Source: Acinetobacter sp. ANC 4204
GTDB taxonomy: Bacteria; Pseudomonadota; Gammaproteobacteria; Pseudomonadales; Moraxellaceae
NCBI RefSeq assembly: GCF_002135205.1
Contig: NZ_NEFZ01000002.1
Coordinates: 372,001-436,000, forward strand
DNA: 64,000 nucleotides
Reading direction: 5' to 3'
How positions within the stretch are numbered: the stretch's first letter is position 1; each line of letters opens with the position of its first letter. Position numbers and translations under genes: made by a program. This document shows positions 25,500 through 35,090 of this stretch, piece by piece. The notes below the pieces were generated by a model. It saw nothing but the letters and a program-made list of their open reading frames with translations. It was not told where the DNA came from and ran no database searches.

Positions 25500-26393
25500 A
25501 TGAATCAAATACTGGCTATGCGTGTCTTTATTCGAGTAGTTGAGACAACATCATTTGGTCGTGCAGCAGATCAGCTAGAGCTTCCACGATCCACAGTCAG
25601 CAAACTGATTACTGATCTAGAGAAACATCTAGGCGTCAAATTGATGCATAGAACCACGCGTATGGTCACCACCACTTCGGAAGGATGGGAATATTACCGA
25701 CGAGCTGTAAAACTCGTGGCAGATATTGATGAAGCCGATCTATCTGTTCAAAACAAAAAAAAGAAGCCTCAAGGACATCTCCGCATCGATGTTCAGGTTT
25801 CTTTTGCTCATAATTTATTGATCCCTGCATTACCAGAATTTCATCAGGAATATCCCGATATCACGCTAGCACTAGGCATCAGAGATAGAACTATTAATAT
25901 TGTTGGTGAAGGTGTGGACTGTGCAATTCGGGCAGGAACAGCATTAGATCAATCCTTAGTTGCACGTAAAATTACAGATTTGGAATATGTGACCTGTGCT
26001 TCTCCTGCCTATCTAAAAACGATGGGAATACCACTAGATCCGCAGGAAGTTGCCGATAAACATAAAAAAATTGTTTACTACTCCACGGGTACTGGAAAAA
26101 TCCAACCGCTTATTTTTATGCAAAAAGATCAACTGATAGAAATATCAGACAATCAATTTTCGTCCAATGACAGTGATGGCGTGATTCATCTCATGTTGGC
26201 GGGACTCGGTATTGCCCAACACCTCAGAGTTTTTGTCCAAGCTCATCTTGATGCTGGCAGATTAGTGCCTGTTTTGACTGAGTGGCATCAACCTGCACTG
26301 CCGTACTATGTCGTTTATAGACAAAATACACATCAAAATACAAGATTAAAGGTTTTTGTTGATTGGCTCATTGCTAAGTTTGGTCAAAGATAA
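25500..26393 (+). CDS. LysR family transcriptional regulator
   Basis: Regulator of 297 residues. The HTH is in SFGRAADQLELPRSTVSKLITDLEK (about 19-43), followed by MHRTTRMVTTTSEGWEYY. The effector domain starts near QGHLRIDVQVSF. The ATG at 25500 is preceded by AGGTGG at 5 bases; the frame opens at 25467. It is divergent from the arginase-like gene, its probable target. Confidence 0.88.
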   Translation: MNQILAMRVFIRVVETTSFGRAADQLELPRSTVSKLITDLEKHLGVKLMHRTTRMVTTTSEGWEYYRRAVKLVADIDEADLSVQNKKKKPQGHLRIDVQVSFAHNLLIPALPEFHQEYPDITLALGIRDRTINIVGEGVDCAIRAGTALDQSLVARKITDLEYVTCASPAYLKTMGIPLDPQEVADKHKKIVYYSTGTGKIQPLIFMQKDQLIEISDNQFSSNDSDGVIHLMLAGLGIAQHLRVFVQAHLDAGRLVPVLTEWHQPALPYYVVYRQNTHQNTRLKVFVDWLIAKFGQR

Positions 26394-26597
26394 ATTCATC
26401 TTATAAATTGATGAATGATATGAGTTGAAGCGCCCTTAGAAGGTGTAACAAACCTAAACTTAATACCCTTTCCAGCAACGATCAAAGCTTTTAAGTTCAT
26501 AGAACACATATAGAAATGATCTCTCATGGGTACTTGTACTTGCTTTCTATAAACATTGCACTGAATACAGTGCTGTCGTCATTTACTCGCCTAATGA

Positions 26598-27626
26598 TCA
26601 AACATTTAAAGCCAAGGCTTCAGCAGTATTTTGCTGCTCAACCAAAGTTTGAATTGTAAAATGTTGGTCTTTTTTCTGCTCACATGTGAATTCACATTTT
26701 TGCTCTAACTGGGATGTACAACCACTTAATAATGGGCAACTTGCAAATAACTCAGCGACCCAATCAACAAATACTCTCACCTTCGGTGATAAATGTCGGT
26801 TCTGTAGATACACGACAGATATAGGCAAAGGCTCAGGTAGATATTCAGTTAATACCTGCTTAAGTGCACCTGACTCTAAGTGTTGTGCAACCATGAAATA
26901 TGGACACTGAATTAATCCAAAACCTTGAAGGGCTAAATCAATATATGAATCCCCATCATTTACAGATACTCGTCCAATTACACTCGAACTCTGCACTTCA
27001 CCATCTACCACAAAACTCCAATCAATATTGCGTCCAGTACGACTATTAAAATAATGAACAGCTTGGTGTTTTTGTAAATCATCAATGGTTTTAGGCGCGC
27101 CATGTTCTGCCAAATAACTTGGCGCCGCAACCGTAACCAACTGGAGCGTACCAATACGGCGAGCAACTAAACTAGAATCTTTGAGTTGACCAATACGAAT
27201 CACACAATCTACTGCATCTTGCACTAAATCTACAGGGCGGTCATGCATACCAACCACCAAATCTATATCTGGGTATTTGGTATGAAAATCGCACAACATT
27301 GGTATGAGAATGATACGCCCTATTGAAGCTTTAACATCAATCCGCAAGCGTCCCCGTGGACCACGCTCAGCATCATGAAAGTTCGATTCAACCTCTTCTA
27401 CATCAGCTAAAATTTGCACACTGCGTTCATAGTAGACAGCACCATCGGGGGTCAAATTTAGTTTACGAGTCGTTCTATTTAACAAGCGAATTTGTAAATG
27501 CTTTTCTAATGCCTGAATTGTTGTCGTTACTGAAGCACGGGGTAATCCTAAACTATCAGCCGCCAAACTAAAGCTGTTGGTTTCGACAACTTTATTAAAA
27601 ACTTTCATAGCATGAAAAAGATCCAC
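26598..27626 (-). CDS. adeL: AdeL, LysR-type regulator of adeFGH
   Basis: LysR regulator of 342 residues, divergent from adeF by 199 bases, exactly the adeL-adeFGH arrangement of Acinetobacter. The HTH is SFSLAADSLGLPRASVTTTIQALEK, and the effector domain begins at GRLRIDVKASIG. A C-terminal extension of about 40 residues containing CPLLSGCTSQLEQKCEFTCEQ adds four cysteines beyond the usual end; AdeL C-terminal changes are known to activate the pump in A. baumannii. It starts at GTG with an AGGAG site 6 bases before it. Confidence 0.82.
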   Translation of the reverse strand: MDLFHAMKVFNKVVETNSFSLAADSLGLPRASVTTTIQALEKHLQIRLLNRTTRKLNLTPDGAVYYERSVQILADVEEVESNFHDAERGPRGRLRIDVKASIGRIILIPMLCDFHTKYPDIDLVVGMHDRPVDLVQDAVDCVIRIGQLKDSSLVARRIGTLQLVTVAAPSYLAEHGAPKTIDDLQKHQAVHYFNSRTGRNIDWSFVVDGEVQSSSVIGRVSVNDGDSYIDLALQGFGLIQCPYFMVAQHLESGALKQVLTEYLPEPLPISVVYLQNRHLSPKVRVFVDWVAELFASCPLLSGCTSQLEQKCEFTCEQKKDQHFTIQTLVEQQNTAEALALNV

Positions 27627-27663
27627 AGATCACTCCTACGACCATATAACTTTGAAATCTAGC

Positions 27664-27688
27664 ATTCGATTATTATGAATTTTCGAAT
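27664..27688. promoter_or_regulatory. Candidate AdeL operator
   Basis: An inverted repeat ATTCGA-N13-TCGAAT lies in the adeL/adeF intergenic region, 38 bases upstream of the adeL start. Position and symmetry fit a LysR site; no direct proof. Confidence 0.4.
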
Positions 27689-27825
27689 AGTGTTATCAAA
27701 TTTAATATATTTATTCGTAATTGACAAACATTTATGCTCCGACCATCTCATAAAACCAGTTCCACTCCCTATAGATTAAAACCAAAAATCTAGAGAACAG
27801 GTGTCTAAATAAACAGGAGCTATTC

Positions 27826-29040
27826 ATGTCAATTTCCCGCAAACAGTTCTCTCTGTCTGCCATCATTGTCGCTATTGTGGTTGCAGGTGGCAGTTTTATG
27901 TTTTTACATGAAAATGCCGATGCTAAAAATATGCCAAGTAGCAATCAACAAGCCGCTACAACTGTCGATGTTGCCAGTGTTGTTAATAAAACCATTACTG
28001 ATTGGCAGGAATATTCAGGTCGATTAGAAGCCATTGATCAAGTCGATATTCGCCCTCAAGTATCGGGTAAATTAATCAGGGTGCATTTTAAAGATGGTAG
28101 CCTTGTCAAAAAAGGCGCGCTTCTTTTTACGATTGATCCTCGTCCTTTTGAAGCAGAACTTAATCGCGCCAAAGCACAACTTGCTGCTGCAGAAGCACAA
28201 GTGACCTATACTTCAAGCAATCTATCTCGTAATCAACGTTTGATCGGGAGTAATGCGGTTGCACACCAAGAGCTTGAACAAGCTGAAAATGAAGCACGTA
28301 CTGCCAGTGCAAATGTCCAAGCAGCAAGAGCTGCAGTTGAATCGGCACGTTTAAATCTTGAATATACGCGTATTACTGCACCAGTAAGCGGTCGTATTTC
28401 ACGTGCCGAAGTGACCGCTGGAAATGTTGTATCCGCAGGTAACGGAGCACAAGTTTTAACAAGTCTTGTTTCTGTATCTCGTCTATATGCATCTTTTGAT
28501 GTAGATGAACAAACCTATCTGAAATATATCAGTGCTCAAAACAATGCTACGCAAATTCCTGTGTATATGGGACTCGCCAATGAAGAAGGCTTTTCGCATG
28601 AAGGCGTCATTAGTTCATTTGACAATAATTTAAATACGACCTCAGGTACGATTCGCGTCCGCGCCACTTTTAACAACCCGAATGGCACACTCCTTCCAGG
28701 CTTATATTCACGTATTCGTCTTGGTGGAGGTCAACCTCGTTCAGCAATTCTCATTAGCCCAACAGCCATTGGTGTTGATCAAGATAAGCGTTTTGTCATC
28801 GTTGTGAATGCAAACAATCAAACCAGTTACCGAGAAGTGAAACTTGGCGCAGTACAAGACGGTCTGCAAATCATTAACAGTGGTTTACAAGTGGGTGACC
28901 GTGTTGTCGTGAATGGTTTACAGCGGATTCGCCCAGGTGACCCTGTGACACCGCATCGTGTGGCAATGCCGAACAGTCAAGTTTCAACCGCTCTACAACC
29001 TCAGCCAACTGACAATACTCCCCATTCGGCAAAAGGTTAA
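27826..29040 (+). CDS. adeF: AdeF, periplasmic adaptor of RND efflux pump
   Basis: Membrane-fusion protein of 404 residues. An N-terminal anchor/signal (about 10-30) is followed by a barrel-sandwich hybrid domain (VDIRPQVSGKLIRVHFKDG and its second half TRITAPVSGRISRAEV). A coiled-coil hairpin rich in Ala/Glu (about 110-175), a beta-barrel and a membrane-proximal domain (VVNGLQRIRPGDPV) complete the standard order. It links AdeG to AdeH. AGGAG precedes the start by 6 bases. First gene of the adeFGH operon. Confidence 0.88.
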   Translation: MSISRKQFSLSAIIVAIVVAGGSFMFLHENADAKNMPSSNQQAATTVDVASVVNKTITDWQEYSGRLEAIDQVDIRPQVSGKLIRVHFKDGSLVKKGALLFTIDPRPFEAELNRAKAQLAAAEAQVTYTSSNLSRNQRLIGSNAVAHQELEQAENEARTASANVQAARAAVESARLNLEYTRITAPVSGRISRAEVTAGNVVSAGNGAQVLTSLVSVSRLYASFDVDEQTYLKYISAQNNATQIPVYMGLANEEGFSHEGVISSFDNNLNTTSGTIRVRATFNNPNGTLLPGLYSRIRLGGGQPRSAILISPTAIGVDQDKRFVIVVNANNQTSYREVKLGAVQDGLQIINSGLQVGDRVVVNGLQRIRPGDPVTPHRVAMPNSQVSTALQPQPTDNTPHSAKG

Positions 29041-29044
29041 TTAT

Positions 29045-32000
29045 ATGAATATCTCTAAATTTTTCATTGATCGCCCCATCTTTGCAGGCGTACTGTCCGT
29101 GCTCATCGTGTTGGCAGGTATATTGTCCGTTTTTAAACTGCCTATTTCTGAATATCCTGAAGTCGTGCCACCCTCTGTGGTCGTTCGTGCTCAATACCCA
29201 GGGGCTAACCCAAAAGTCATTGCCGAAACTGTTGCTTCACCACTTGAAGAATCAATCAATGGTGTAGAAGATATGTTATATATGCAGTCTCAAGCCAATA
29301 GTGACGGTAATCTAACGGTCACAGTGAACTTTAAACTTGGGGTTGATCCAGATAAAGCACAACAATTGGTACAAAACCGAGTCTCACAAGCTTTACCGCG
29401 TTTACCTGAAGACGTACAACGTTTAGGGGTGACAACACTTAAAAGTTCTTCGAACTTGACAATGGTCGTGCATTTAACATCACCAGATAGTCGTTATGAC
29501 ATGACTTACTTACGTAACTATGCGGTGCTCAATGTCAAAGACCGTTTAGCACGTTTGCAAGGTGTCGGTGAAGTTGGTTTATTTGGCTCAGGTGATTATT
29601 CTATGCGGATTTGGCTAGATCCGCAGAAAATCTCCGCAAGAAACCTAACAGCCAGTGAAATTGTCAGCGCAATCCGTGAGCAGAATATTCAAGTAGCTGC
29701 AGGAACAATTGGTGCATCTCCAAGTAATGCACCTATACAACTTTCAGTCAATGCTCAAGGTCGTTTAAGTACCGAACAAGAATTTTCCGATATTATTCTA
29801 AAAACAGATTCAGATGGTGCAGTCACTCGCTTAGGAGATGTTGCTCGTGTAGAACTTGCTGCATCGGAATATGGTTTACGCTCGTTATTGGACAATAAAC
29901 AAGCTGTTGCCATTCCGATCTTCCAAGCTCCGGGTGCAAATGCTTTGCAAGTGTCTGAGCAAGTGCGTGACACCATGCAGGAACTATCAAAAGATTTTCC
30001 GTCTTCAATTCAATATGAAATTGTTTACGATCCGACGCAGTTTGTTCGTGCCAGTATTGAAGCCGTAGTCCATACCTTACTTGAAGCAATTGCACTGGTC
30101 GTTGTGGTGGTGATTTTATTCCTACAAACATGGCGTGCATCTATTATTCCTTTACTCGCGGTGCCTGTATCTATTATTGGTACATTTGCATTGATGCTTG
30201 CATTTGGCTATTCCATCAATGCGCTATCCCTATTTGGAATGGTCCTTGCTATCGGTATTGTGGTCGATGATGCGATTGTCGTCGTGGAAAATGTCGAGCG
30301 GAATATTGAAGCAGGATTAAACCCGAGGGATGCAACTTATCGTGCCATGCGTGAAGTCAGTGGGCCTATTATTGCCATTGCTCTAACGCTATGTGCCGTA
30401 TTTGTACCGCTTGCATTTATGACAGGTTTAACAGGGCAGTTTTATAAACAATTTGCCATGACCATCGCGATTTCAACGGTGATCTCTGCATTTAATTCAC
30501 TAACCCTCTCGCCTGCTTTGGCCGCGATTTTACTCAAAGGTCATGATGCCAAACCCGATGCGTTGACGCGTGGTATGAATCGGATATTTGGACGATTTTT
30601 CAAAGCATTTAACCGTGTATTCTCACGTGCATCTGATCGTTATAGCCAAGGTGTGAGTCGTGTAATTTCGCACAAAACTTCGGCTATGGGCGTCTATGCA
30701 GTATTGCTTGGTTTAACCATTGGTATTTCTTATATTGTGCCCGGTGGATTCATTCCAGCTCAGGACAAACAGTATCTGATTAGCTTTGCACAATTACCCA
30801 ATGGTGCTTCTTTAGATCGTACAGAAGACGTTATTCGTAAAATGAGTGATGCAGCACTAAAACAACCAGGGGTCGAAAGTGCGATTGCCTTCCCCGGTTT
30901 ATCTATTAATGGCTTTACCAACAGTTCAAGTGCGGGCATTGTTTTTGTAACCCTGAAACCGTTTGATGAACGCAAAAGTAATGCGCTTTCATCCAGTGCT
31001 ATTGCAAGTGCGCTCAACCAAAAATATGCAGCCATTCAAGAAGCCTATATTGCAGTTTTCCCTCCTCCGCCAGTTATGGGTTTAGGAACTGTTGGTGGTT
31101 TCAAAATGCAGCTTGAAGACCGTGGTGCGTTGGGTTATTCCGCTTTAAATGATGCAACACAGAACTTTATAAAGGCAGCACAGGCAGCACCAGAACTTGG
31201 TCCAATGTTTTCAAGCTATCAAATTAACGTCCCTCAACTCAATGTCGATTTGGACCGTGTAAAAACCAAGCAACAAGGTGTGGCTGTTACAGATGTGTTT
31301 AGCACGATGCAAATTTACTTGGGCTCACAATATGTCAATGACTTTAACCGTTTTGGCCGTGTTTATCAGGTACGAGCGCAAGCTGATGCACCCTATCGAG
31401 CTAATCCTGAAGATATTTTGCAACTGAAAACCCGCAATAGCGCTGGGCAGATGGTGCCATTGTCGTCATTGGTCAATGTGACACAAACCTATGGTCCCGA
31501 AATGGCCGTGCGTTATAACGGATATAGTGCAGCCGATATTAATGGTAGCCCTGCACTGGGCTATTCATCGAGTCAAGCTGAGGCTGCTGCGGAACGGATT
31601 GCTGCACAAACCTTACCGCGTGGCATCAAATTTGAATGGACCGATTTAACCTATCAAAAAATTCTGGCAGGAAATGCTGGTCTGTGGGTATTCCCAATTA
31701 GCGTCTTATTGGTCTTTCTCGTATTAGCGGCACAATATGAAAGTTTGACCCTCCCTTTAGCCGTAATTTTAATTGTACCGATGGGGATTTTAGCTGCACT
31801 CACAGGGGTATGGTTGACCAATGGTGATAATAATATTTTCACTCAAATTGGTTTAATGGTACTGGTTGGGCTGGCCTGTAAGAATGCAATTTTAATTGTT
31901 GAGTTTGCTCGTGAGCTTGAAATGCAAGGGATGACTGCCTTTAAAGCGGCCGTTGAAGCCAGCCGTCTACGTTTACGTCCAATTTTAATGACTTCATTCG

Positions 32001-32218
32001 CTTTCATTATGGGAGTTGTACCTTTAGTTCTTTCTACAGGTGCAGGTTCAGAAATGCGTCATGCGATGGGCGTTGCCGTTTTCTCTGGCATGTTGGGTGT
32101 AACTTTCTTCGGTTTATTCCTTACACCTGCTTTCTATGTGCTCATTCGAACCTTGAATCGAGGACATAAACTGCATTCAGCTAGCCCACACGAAGCTCCT
32201 ATCAATCCACATCACTAA
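29045..32218 (+). CDS. adeG: AdeG, RND multidrug efflux transporter
   Basis: Inner-membrane HAE1-type RND pump of 1057 residues, full length for the family. It starts MNISKFFIDRPIFAGVLS and has twelve helices with two large periplasmic loops. The proton-relay aspartates are in the TM4 motif GIVVDDAIVVVENVER, and the partner lysine is in LACKNAILIVEF. Known adeG substrates in A. baumannii include fluoroquinolones, chloramphenicol, trimethoprim and tigecycline when overexpressed. The ATG is 4 bases after the adeF stop; the same frame is open further upstream inside adeF but has no role. Confidence 0.9.
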   Translation: MNISKFFIDRPIFAGVLSVLIVLAGILSVFKLPISEYPEVVPPSVVVRAQYPGANPKVIAETVASPLEESINGVEDMLYMQSQANSDGNLTVTVNFKLGVDPDKAQQLVQNRVSQALPRLPEDVQRLGVTTLKSSSNLTMVVHLTSPDSRYDMTYLRNYAVLNVKDRLARLQGVGEVGLFGSGDYSMRIWLDPQKISARNLTASEIVSAIREQNIQVAAGTIGASPSNAPIQLSVNAQGRLSTEQEFSDIILKTDSDGAVTRLGDVARVELAASEYGLRSLLDNKQAVAIPIFQAPGANALQVSEQVRDTMQELSKDFPSSIQYEIVYDPTQFVRASIEAVVHTLLEAIALVVVVVILFLQTWRASIIPLLAVPVSIIGTFALMLAFGYSINALSLFGMVLAIGIVVDDAIVVVENVERNIEAGLNPRDATYRAMREVSGPIIAIALTLCAVFVPLAFMTGLTGQFYKQFAMTIAISTVISAFNSLTLSPALAAILLKGHDAKPDALTRGMNRIFGRFFKAFNRVFSRASDRYSQGVSRVISHKTSAMGVYAVLLGLTIGISYIVPGGFIPAQDKQYLISFAQLPNGASLDRTEDVIRKMSDAALKQPGVESAIAFPGLSINGFTNSSSAGIVFVTLKPFDERKSNALSSSAIASALNQKYAAIQEAYIAVFPPPPVMGLGTVGGFKMQLEDRGALGYSALNDATQNFIKAAQAAPELGPMFSSYQINVPQLNVDLDRVKTKQQGVAVTDVFSTMQIYLGSQYVNDFNRFGRVYQVRAQADAPYRANPEDILQLKTRNSAGQMVPLSSLVNVTQTYGPEMAVRYNGYSAADINGSPALGYSSSQAEAAAERIAAQTLPRGIKFEWTDLTYQKILAGNAGLWVFPISVLLVFLVLAAQYESLTLPLAVILIVPMGILAALTGVWLTNGDNNIFTQIGLMVLVGLACKNAILIVEFARELEMQGMTAFKAAVEASRLRLRPILMTSFAFIMGVVPLVLSTGAGSEMRHAMGVAVFSGMLGVTFFGLFLTPAFYVLIRTLNRGHKLHSASPHEAPINPHH

Positions 32219-32234
32219 AATGGACGGTATGATC

Positions 32235-33704
32235 ATGCCTAAAAAACAGATCTGGTTATTGTCCTCGCTTATGGGAAGCCTGCTACTTGCAGGCTGCTCA
32301 TTGGCACCACAATATGAACCAGCAAACGTAGCGACTCCACTTAAATTTAAAGAAGCAACATCCCTTCTAGAAGATGAAAACTGGAAAGTTGCCCAACCCA
32401 ACGATATACAATCTAGAGGCGAATGGTGGCATGTTTTCAATAATGCTGAGTTGAATGAGCTAGAACAGCAAGCCATTGTAGGTAATCAAAACCTAAAATC
32501 TGTTGCTGCCAATATTCAAGCATCTCGTGCTTTAAAGTCAGCAGCACAAGCCGAACGTATGCCAAGTATTGGCGTGGGTTTCGGCCCTACACGACAAAGG
32601 CTTTCTCCTGCTTCTCAAGGATTAGATGCAAATGCGCAGACTTCAACACAAACTTTGTGGCGCGCACAAACAAATGTAGCGTATGAGCTAGACTTATTTG
32701 GTCGTATCGCCAGTAGTGTGAATGCAGCAACTGCCGATGTACAACAACAAGAAATTTTATATCAATCTGCACTTTTGGCATTACAAGCCGATGTTGCACA
32801 AAGTTATTTTCAAATTAGGCAGTTAGACACAGAACAGGTCATTTATGAGCGAATAATTAAGCTGCTGACTGAATCACATCATTTAATGCAAGCTCGCTTT
32901 AAAAATGGAGCAGTCAGTGAACTTGATGTATTTCGTGCACAAACTGAATTGTCGACAGCGCAAACCAATTTACTCAGTATTGAACGTAGCCGAGCCAATG
33001 CTGAACATGCTCTTGCGGTGTTATTGGGTAAACCACCAGCTAATTTCGCTCTGCCTAAACAAGTGCTAACTGAAACGAGTATTCGTATTCCTGCGGGTTT
33101 ACCTTCAAGCCTACTTGAAAGGCGCCCTGATATTGCGGCTGCTGAACGTGCAATGGCTGCCGATAATGCACAAATAGGGATTGCCCGTGCGGCATTTTTC
33201 CCACGGCTGAGTCTTACGGGGGCTTTAGGTTATGAGTCATCAACACTCGGTGAGTTAACACAATGGTCTAGCCGAACATTCTTGTTGGGTCCTGTCGCTG
33301 GTACAATTTTGTCTTTACCTTTATTTGACGGTGGACAGCGTAAAGCTGGTGTTACACAAGCAAGAGCGATTTATGAAGAAAGTATCGCCAATTATCGACA
33401 AACCGTGTTGAACGCATTTCGTGAGGTTGAAAATGGGTTGTCTGATCAACGCATTCTAGAGCAACAAATAAATGCACAAGCTCAAGCACTATCATCTTCT
33501 CAGCATGCAAACAAACTTTCACACTTGCGCTATCGTGAAGGGGTTGTCAGTTATCTTGATGTGATTGATTCTGATCGCAATATACTTCAACAAGAGCAAC
33601 TCGCTGCACAGCTTCACGGCAGTCGTATGATAGCCAGTGTGGACTTAATTCGTGCTTTAGGTGGTGGATGGACGATGAATCAGACACAAGCTTTCACTCA
33701 ATAA
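32235..33704 (+). CDS. adeH: AdeH, outer-membrane factor lipoprotein
   Basis: TolC/OprM-type channel of 489 residues. A lipoprotein signal ends LLLAGCS (lipidated Cys about 17). Two outer-membrane efflux domains are visible with matched segments (LFGRIASSVNAATADVQQQE and LFDGGQRKAGVTQARAIYE), plus the LLERRPDIAAAERAM motif of the NodT/OprM lipoproteins. ATG 32235 has GGACGG 7 bases upstream; starts at 32220 or 32229 cannot be excluded. Third gene of adeFGH. Confidence 0.88.
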   Translation: MPKKQIWLLSSLMGSLLLAGCSLAPQYEPANVATPLKFKEATSLLEDENWKVAQPNDIQSRGEWWHVFNNAELNELEQQAIVGNQNLKSVAANIQASRALKSAAQAERMPSIGVGFGPTRQRLSPASQGLDANAQTSTQTLWRAQTNVAYELDLFGRIASSVNAATADVQQQEILYQSALLALQADVAQSYFQIRQLDTEQVIYERIIKLLTESHHLMQARFKNGAVSELDVFRAQTELSTAQTNLLSIERSRANAEHALAVLLGKPPANFALPKQVLTETSIRIPAGLPSSLLERRPDIAAAERAMAADNAQIGIARAAFFPRLSLTGALGYESSTLGELTQWSSRTFLLGPVAGTILSLPLFDGGQRKAGVTQARAIYEESIANYRQTVLNAFREVENGLSDQRILEQQINAQAQALSSSQHANKLSHLRYREGVVSYLDVIDSDRNILQQEQLAAQLHGSRMIASVDLIRALGGGWTMNQTQAFTQ

Positions 33705-33715
33705 AAGATCAAGTT

Positions 33716-33754
33716 ATTGAGTATGGATTGGCTACATGTCAATTCATACTCAAT
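33716..33754. terminator. Hairpin between adeH and the Bcr/CflA gene
   Basis: A 15-bp stem with one G-U pair (ATTGAGTATGGATTG against CAATTCATACTCAAT) lies between two convergent genes. T tracts are weak, so it may be a bidirectional terminator. Confidence 0.6.
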
Positions 33755-33797
33755 CCATTCAACTTAAAGCTAAGTCTTAACTTGCAGTTCTAATCAT

Positions 33798-35012
33798 TTA
33801 ATTATTATTTTTCAGCTTAAAGGGAATCAATACAATGATTGCACTGGCTATCGTAAAGAAAGTCATTATCCCAATCATGATTGCAGGGGTACCAGTAGAA
33901 AGCCATGCTAAAAGTAATGAAGAAACTACTCCACTGCCATATTGGAGTGAACCAATCAATGCTGAGGCAGAACCCGCAATTTCAGGAACACCATCTAAGG
34001 CTGCTGCTGTTGAATTGGCAGCGACGGTTCCATTCATTGAAAAGAAAAAGAACACCATGATTACGACGCTGTAGATTCCACCAATACCAAGATAAAACAA
34101 AGCAGATAAAATCACTAAAGCGATTGCAGCAAAAGCTGTGGTACAACGTAATAAACGATCTAAACTAAAACGACCAACCAAAGTACGATTAATAAAGCTT
34201 AAAGCCATAATACCCACAATATTTATCGCAAATAACCAACCATAATGCTGTGGGTCAACACCATAATAAGTGATGTAAACAAATGGAGAACCAACAATAA
34301 AAGTATAGGCTGCCACATAGAAAAAAGTGACACACAAGGTATAACGCATAAATGCCCAATTGCTGAATAAGCGACGGTATTGTTGAAATACAACAATGAT
34401 CGAACTCTGCTGGCGTTTCTCAATCGAATGTGTTTCAGGCAATAGTAATAAAGACAAAAACATCAATACACCAATGCCTGCCAATAGCCAAAAAATATTA
34501 TGCCAACTACTGTATTTAATGATTTGGCCACCCAATAATGGTCCAGCAATCGGTGCAATCGCCATAACAATGGTTAAAGTTGAAAGCATTTGTGCTGCCT
34601 GAGTTCGAGCATACAAATCTCGAATCATTGCACGCGCCAGCATGGGCGCTGTGCATGCACCAATAGCCTGTATCACACGCCAAAATACAATTTGTTCAAT
34701 CGTTTGAGAATAAGCACAACCTATCGAACCTATCACAAAAATAATCAGCCCCATAAATAATGGTTTTTTTCGTCCAATACGATCGCTAATCGGTCCCCAA
34801 ATCAGTTGTGCCACTGCAAAACCAGCGAGAAAACCTGTAATGGTGAGTTCAACATTACCCTGTAAATCCTTTTCCATTTGTGGCATGGCAGGCAAATAAA
34901 TATCTGTCGATAGTGATGTAAATGCCATCAACGCACCCAATATCACCATAAATAACCAACTGGTGGTGTTTAGCGTATTAGATGGTTGAACAGCAGTGGG
35001 AGAAATAGACAT
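33798..35012 (-). CDS. Bcr/CflA family drug MFS transporter
   Basis: Twelve-helix DHA1 drug:H+ antiporter of 404 residues. TDIYLPAMPQM in TM1, the GPISDRIGRKKPL loop (motif A) and GAGxxR-like RVIQAIGACTAPMLARAMIRDLY (motif B/C) identify the Bcr/CflA group (chloramphenicol, bicyclomycin and related export). It is the last gene of a minus-strand run of five under the LysR at 39670; an 78-base gap separates it from the lipoprotein hydrolase, so it may also have its own promoter. It converges on adeH. Confidence 0.87.
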   Translation of the reverse strand: MSISPTAVQPSNTLNTTSWLFMVILGALMAFTSLSTDIYLPAMPQMEKDLQGNVELTITGFLAGFAVAQLIWGPISDRIGRKKPLFMGLIIFVIGSIGCAYSQTIEQIVFWRVIQAIGACTAPMLARAMIRDLYARTQAAQMLSTLTIVMAIAPIAGPLLGGQIIKYSSWHNIFWLLAGIGVLMFLSLLLLPETHSIEKRQQSSIIVVFQQYRRLFSNWAFMRYTLCVTFFYVAAYTFIVGSPFVYITYYGVDPQHYGWLFAINIVGIMALSFINRTLVGRFSLDRLLRCTTAFAAIALVILSALFYLGIGGIYSVVIMVFFFFSMNGTVAANSTAAALDGVPEIAGSASALIGSLQYGSGVVSSLLLAWLSTGTPAIMIGIMTFFTIASAIIVLIPFKLKNNN

Positions 35013-35090
35013 TTAAAGTACTCAACAAATAGGAAAGTAAGATTCGAAAAAACGTTTACTTAAGATCATTCTTCAGAATAATCTGCTCAC

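Noticed and set aside
26394..26416. ATTCATC/GATGAAT repeat after the LysR gene as a terminator
   Set aside because: The stem is only 7 bp, AT-rich, with no T run.
28958..29044. Longer N-terminus for adeG reaching into adeF
   Set aside because: Those codons overlap adeF in another frame. MNISKFFIDRPIF at 29045 is the standard RND start and has an upstream AAGG.
29823..30140. 105-codon minus-strand frame inside adeG
   Set aside because: It is an antisense shadow of the conserved RND coding sequence.
34396..34602. Plus-strand frame inside the Bcr/CflA gene
   Set aside because: It is antisense to conserved transporter helices.
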